A program made the translations under genes and the position numbers. The notes beneath the pieces were generated by a model. That model ran no database searches, was not told where the DNA came from, and saw only the letters and a program-made list of their open reading frames with translations. From positions 1 through 25,685 of the forward strand of contig JANOAR010000076.1 of assembly GCA_031411235.1 (NCBI GenBank): a stretch of 25,685 nt of DNA. The letters are read 5' to 3'. Below are positions 23,845-25,685 of this stretch, one piece after another. Position 1 is the first letter of the stretch; every line of letters begins with the position of its first letter. Source of the DNA: JANOAR01 sp031411235. GTDB lineage: Bacteria > Verrucomicrobiota > Verrucomicrobiia > Verrucomicrobiales > Verrucomicrobiaceae.

Positions 23845-24411
23845 ATGCACGACTTCAGCAGCCCCTCACCCGATGACGACGCCCCACCTCCGATTCCCGA
23901 GGTGTTGTATTCCGACTACACGGACGAGGCCTTCTCGCACTGCACACGCTGCGGCGAGTCGTTGAAGGACTTCCCCGGCGGCTACCAAGTCTCCAAGGCA
24001 TGGCGGCGCAATGAATGCGTCTTCGAGTATGCGCTCTGCGACCACTGCCGCACCGCCCTCATGGAGGAGTTCAGCACCGGGTCCAAAGAGCGCCTCGCGC
24101 AGTTCCAGGACGAGCACGTCACCTTCGAGGGCGGCATCGACAAATGCTCCGTCTGCGGCCTACGGCGCAGCGAGGACAGCACCACCGACTTCGTGCTCAC
24201 CGGCATGATGGAAGGCAACGGCTACCTTGGCGGCATCATGGTCTGCGGGAAGTGCGGCGAGAGCACCCAGGAGCTACTCTCGTCGGAAACCAAAGACACC
24301 TGGCGACGCTTCCGCGATGAGAACTTCGACGGCCCGCCAGGGGATCACGTCTTCGATCTTGATCCCAATGTGATGCCCAGCGTGCAGCCCAAGAAACCCG
24401 TGTTTGTGTGA
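23845..24411 (+). CDS. Protein with four CxxC pairs, probable zinc-ribbon protein
   Basis: A 188-residue, acidic cytosolic protein without signal or membrane segment. It has four CxxC pairs: HCTRCGE (Cys33/36), LCDHCRT (65/68), KCSVCGL (101/104) and VCGKCGE (134/137). These would make two zinc ribbons (33/36 with 65/68, and 101/104 with 134/137). The spacing is similar in the two halves (28 and 29 residues between pairs), which suggests an internal duplication. I know no family by name. An upstream in-frame ATG at 23800 exists, but it would leave only eight bases to the divergent start at 23791; the ATG at 23845 leaves 53 bp with an AT-rich patch. Expression is likely divergent with the propeller gene. 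Confidence 0.8.
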   Translation: MHDFSSPSPDDDAPPPIPEVLYSDYTDEAFSHCTRCGESLKDFPGGYQVSKAWRRNECVFEYALCDHCRTALMEEFSTGSKERLAQFQDEHVTFEGGIDKCSVCGLRRSEDSTTDFVLTGMMEGNGYLGGIMVCGKCGESTQELLSSETKDTWRRFRDENFDGPPGDHVFDLDPNVMPSVQPKKPVFV

Positions 24412-24512
24412 GCACGAGGCCGCGTAGCCTTGGGCGTGAGTAGGGGCAGAAGCGGCAACGAAGGGCAGGCTCATGCAGCATCCAACGCCAACGAGACATG
24501 AGGCGAAGCCTT

Positions 24513-24699
24513 TCTGGAGTGCGGCTGGTGGTGGGGATCGCGGGGGCTGCCGCCGTCTTCGCAGCGTAGGGCTGGCGAGATGGCGTGGGGCTTCGTCATC
24601 GTCCATCGCTGGGGTGGTTATCAGGGATGGGCTTTGCGTGAGTCTATCGCTCCGCCCAAAGCGGCAGCCCCCGATGCCCCCCACCAGCCGCACTCCAGA
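24513..24699. repeat. Long inverted repeat (hairpin element)
   Basis: The arms at 24513-24552 (40 bp) and 24662-24699 (38 bp) are near-perfect reverse complements, from TCTGGAGTGCGGCTGGTGG inward to GGGGGCTGCCG, with a few mismatches and a short gap in the middle. They enclose a 109-base loop. No coding frame explains it. It lies 101 bp downstream of the CxxC gene. Confidence 0.85.
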
Positions 24700-24720
24700 G
24701 GGGCGCGAGTCGATAGCCGG

Positions 24721-25045
24721 TGGTCAAGATCCCCCTCCCGGAGGGAGGAGAGCGGATAGCCGGTGGTGAAACCACCGGACAGACGCGATGGAACCACGGC
24801 TAATCTCACCGCGTCCCGGAGGGGCGCGAGAAGCTATCTTGGGGTCAACGCCATCGCCCAGGCCCAACCGTTCCCAAAAAGGCGGAGGCCTTGCTGGGTG
24901 ATGGGGGGCATTCCATGCCTTCTCGCGCCCCTCCGGGGCGCAGCGAGTCGGACGGGGCGTGTGGCGGTTCTCTGGCCCGGTGGTTGCGTTCGTTCCTCAC
25001 TTCACCACCGGCTAATGGCTCGCCTCCCTCCGGGAGGTCAGACCT
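24721..25045. repeat. Cluster of dispersed GC-rich repeats and dyads
   Basis: 24789-24844 repeats 1-56 with two differences. 24919-24938 is an inverted copy of its core. 24760-24778 is an 8-bp stem with a 3-base loop (CCGGTGGT/ACCACCGG). The half-motif CCGGTGGT recurs at about 24708 and 24979, and its complement at about 25004. CCCTCCCGGAGGG-type palindromes lie near 24733 and 25026. It looks like a family of short intergenic repeats inserted into one another. Confidence 0.75.
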
Positions 25046-25222
25046 GAATAGTTACAAAAAACTATTGTGCTGTGAAGGCGTTTTATGCAAACTCCGCTCA
25101 TGGCCCTGCCAAAAGCGCAACCCCTCAAAGACTATAGGCTCGCCCTTAATGCGAAAGCCCGCCCGCCTGAGGCGTCGCGCGGCAAGCCGATGGCGACCAC
25201 GCCTCCCCTCCCCATGAGGCGG

Positions 25223-25516
25223 CAAAGCCTGAAGGATTTTCGGAAAAGCCTGAAGGCTCCGCCGCAAAGCCTGAAGGATTTTCGGCAAAGCCTGAAGGTT
25301 CCGCTGCAAAGCCTGAAGGATTTTCGGAAAAGCCTGAAGGTTCCTGCGCAAAGCTTGAAGGATTTTCGGCAAAGCCTGAAGGTTCCTGCGCAAAGCCTGA
25401 AGGATTTTCGGCAAAGCCTGAAGGTTCCTGCGCAAATCCTGAAGGTTTTTCAGAAAATCCTGAAGGATTTTCGGCAAAGCCTGAAGGATTTTGCCCCGAT
25501 CCTGTCGGTTTTTTGG
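25223..25516. repeat. 21-bp tandem repeat array, fourteen units
   Basis: The unit is CAAAGCCTGAAGG plus eight variable bases. CTGAAGG (once TTGAAGG) begins every 21 bases from 25229 to 25481, thirteen times, with a decayed fourteenth at 25502. The variable part alternates between ATTTTCGG and TTCCTGCG/TTCCGCTG, giving a 42-bp higher-order period. Later units drift (AAATCCTGAAGG). It ends 149 bp before the rpsT start. Confidence 0.92.
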
Positions 25517-25665
25517 CAAAAACCATGCCTTTCAGTAGCAGACCACACAAACCATAGCGTATGCCGACTCCCCTGACTTGGAATAAACCGGACCAAAAAT
25601 GGAATTCCCCCGGCTTAACCTGGAACGGATCGGTACCCGCCTCACCCCAAAAACACAACAAAGCC

Positions 25666-25685
25666 ATGCCCAACATCAAAGCCGC
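25666..25685 (+). CDS. rpsT: Start of ribosomal protein S20 (partial, runs off the window)
   Basis: Only 20 bases are present, coding for MPNIKA. S20 proteins begin MANIKSA, MPNTKSA or similar, and the ATG comes after an A-rich leader (AAAAACACAACAAAG). The match is short, so this is a suggestion. If true, the array upstream lies in the promoter side of a ribosomal gene. Confidence 0.4.

Larger units (their letters stand above)
24412..25665. other. Gene-free, repeat-rich region before rpsT
   Basis: No supportable gene in 1.25 kb. It holds a 187-bp inverted-repeat element (24513-24699), several GC-rich dyads and dispersed repeats (24721-25045), and a fourteen-unit 21-bp array (25223-25516). 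Open frames through the array on both strands exist only because a 21-bp unit without stops stays open in every frame. 25517-25665 should carry the promoter of rpsT, but I cannot place it. Confidence 0.65.

Noticed and set aside
25052..25679. Open frames through the 21-bp array on both strands, with PSGFAEN- or NLQALPK-like heptads
   Set aside because: A 21-bp unit without stops is open in every frame. No frame has a typical start or a non-repeat domain, so repeat origin explains all of them.

Overview
The window looks like a piece of a high-GC chromosome from the Verrucomicrobiota (Prosthecobacter/Verrucomicrobiaceae-like). The main reasons are the translationally coupled pair of a CxxCH/DUF1549/DUF1553 protein and a Tat-exported DUF1501 protein, a PQQ-type beta-propeller next to them, starts with poor Shine-Dalgarno sites, and intergenic regions full of dispersed and tandem repeats. 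The taxonomic call is inference from gene families; there is no rRNA in the window.

Layout. 1-1008 is non-coding and repeat-rich: the end of a dispersed repeat, a 184-bp stem-loop element and an exact 82-bp tandem repeat. 1009-1299 (-) is an orphan UPF0175 antitoxin-like gene. 1603-6306 (+) is a metal-linked operon: a possible Cys-rich 31-aa leader peptide, a YHS-domain/glucose-6-phosphate dehydrogenase fusion, a Cu(I) P1B-ATPase, and a GH130 glycosidase pseudogene. ATGA overlaps join leader to fusion gene and ATPase to pseudogene. 6315-6674 (-) is a small exported protein. 6675-7934 holds no supportable gene. 7935-9836 is a DeaD/DbpA-type RNA helicase. 9912-10268 (-) is a small Tyr/Pro-rich lipoprotein. 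10371-13568 is an oxidative-stress module: divergent oxyR and katB-like catalase, with an ankyrin-repeat gene behind the catalase and a strong intrinsic terminator between those two. 13507-14907 (-) is a dicarboxylate:cation symporter whose 3' end overlaps oxyR tail-to-tail.

14908-15946 is a decayed stretch. It holds a copy of the C-terminus of the neighbouring monooxygenase, ten 21-bp repeats, the second 184-bp stem-loop element, and a possible C-terminal gene remnant. 15947-18297 (-) encodes an FAD monooxygenase and an M20 metallopeptidase in one operon. Divergent from it, 18368-22581 (+) encodes the cytochrome-like DUF1549/DUF1553 protein and its DUF1501 partner. 22586-23791 (-) is a beta-propeller protein and 23845-24411 (+) is a protein with four CxxC pairs. 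24412-25665 is again repeat-rich: a 187-bp inverted repeat, dispersed repeats also seen at position 1, and fourteen 21-bp repeats. The window closes at what looks like the start of rpsT.

The most unusual structures are: the two 184-bp stem-loop elements, whose flanks are mutually inverted while their central stem-loop is not, as if the centre had flipped; the two unrelated arrays that share a strict 21-bp period; and the YHS-G6PD fusion with a Cys-rich leader next to a copper exporter.
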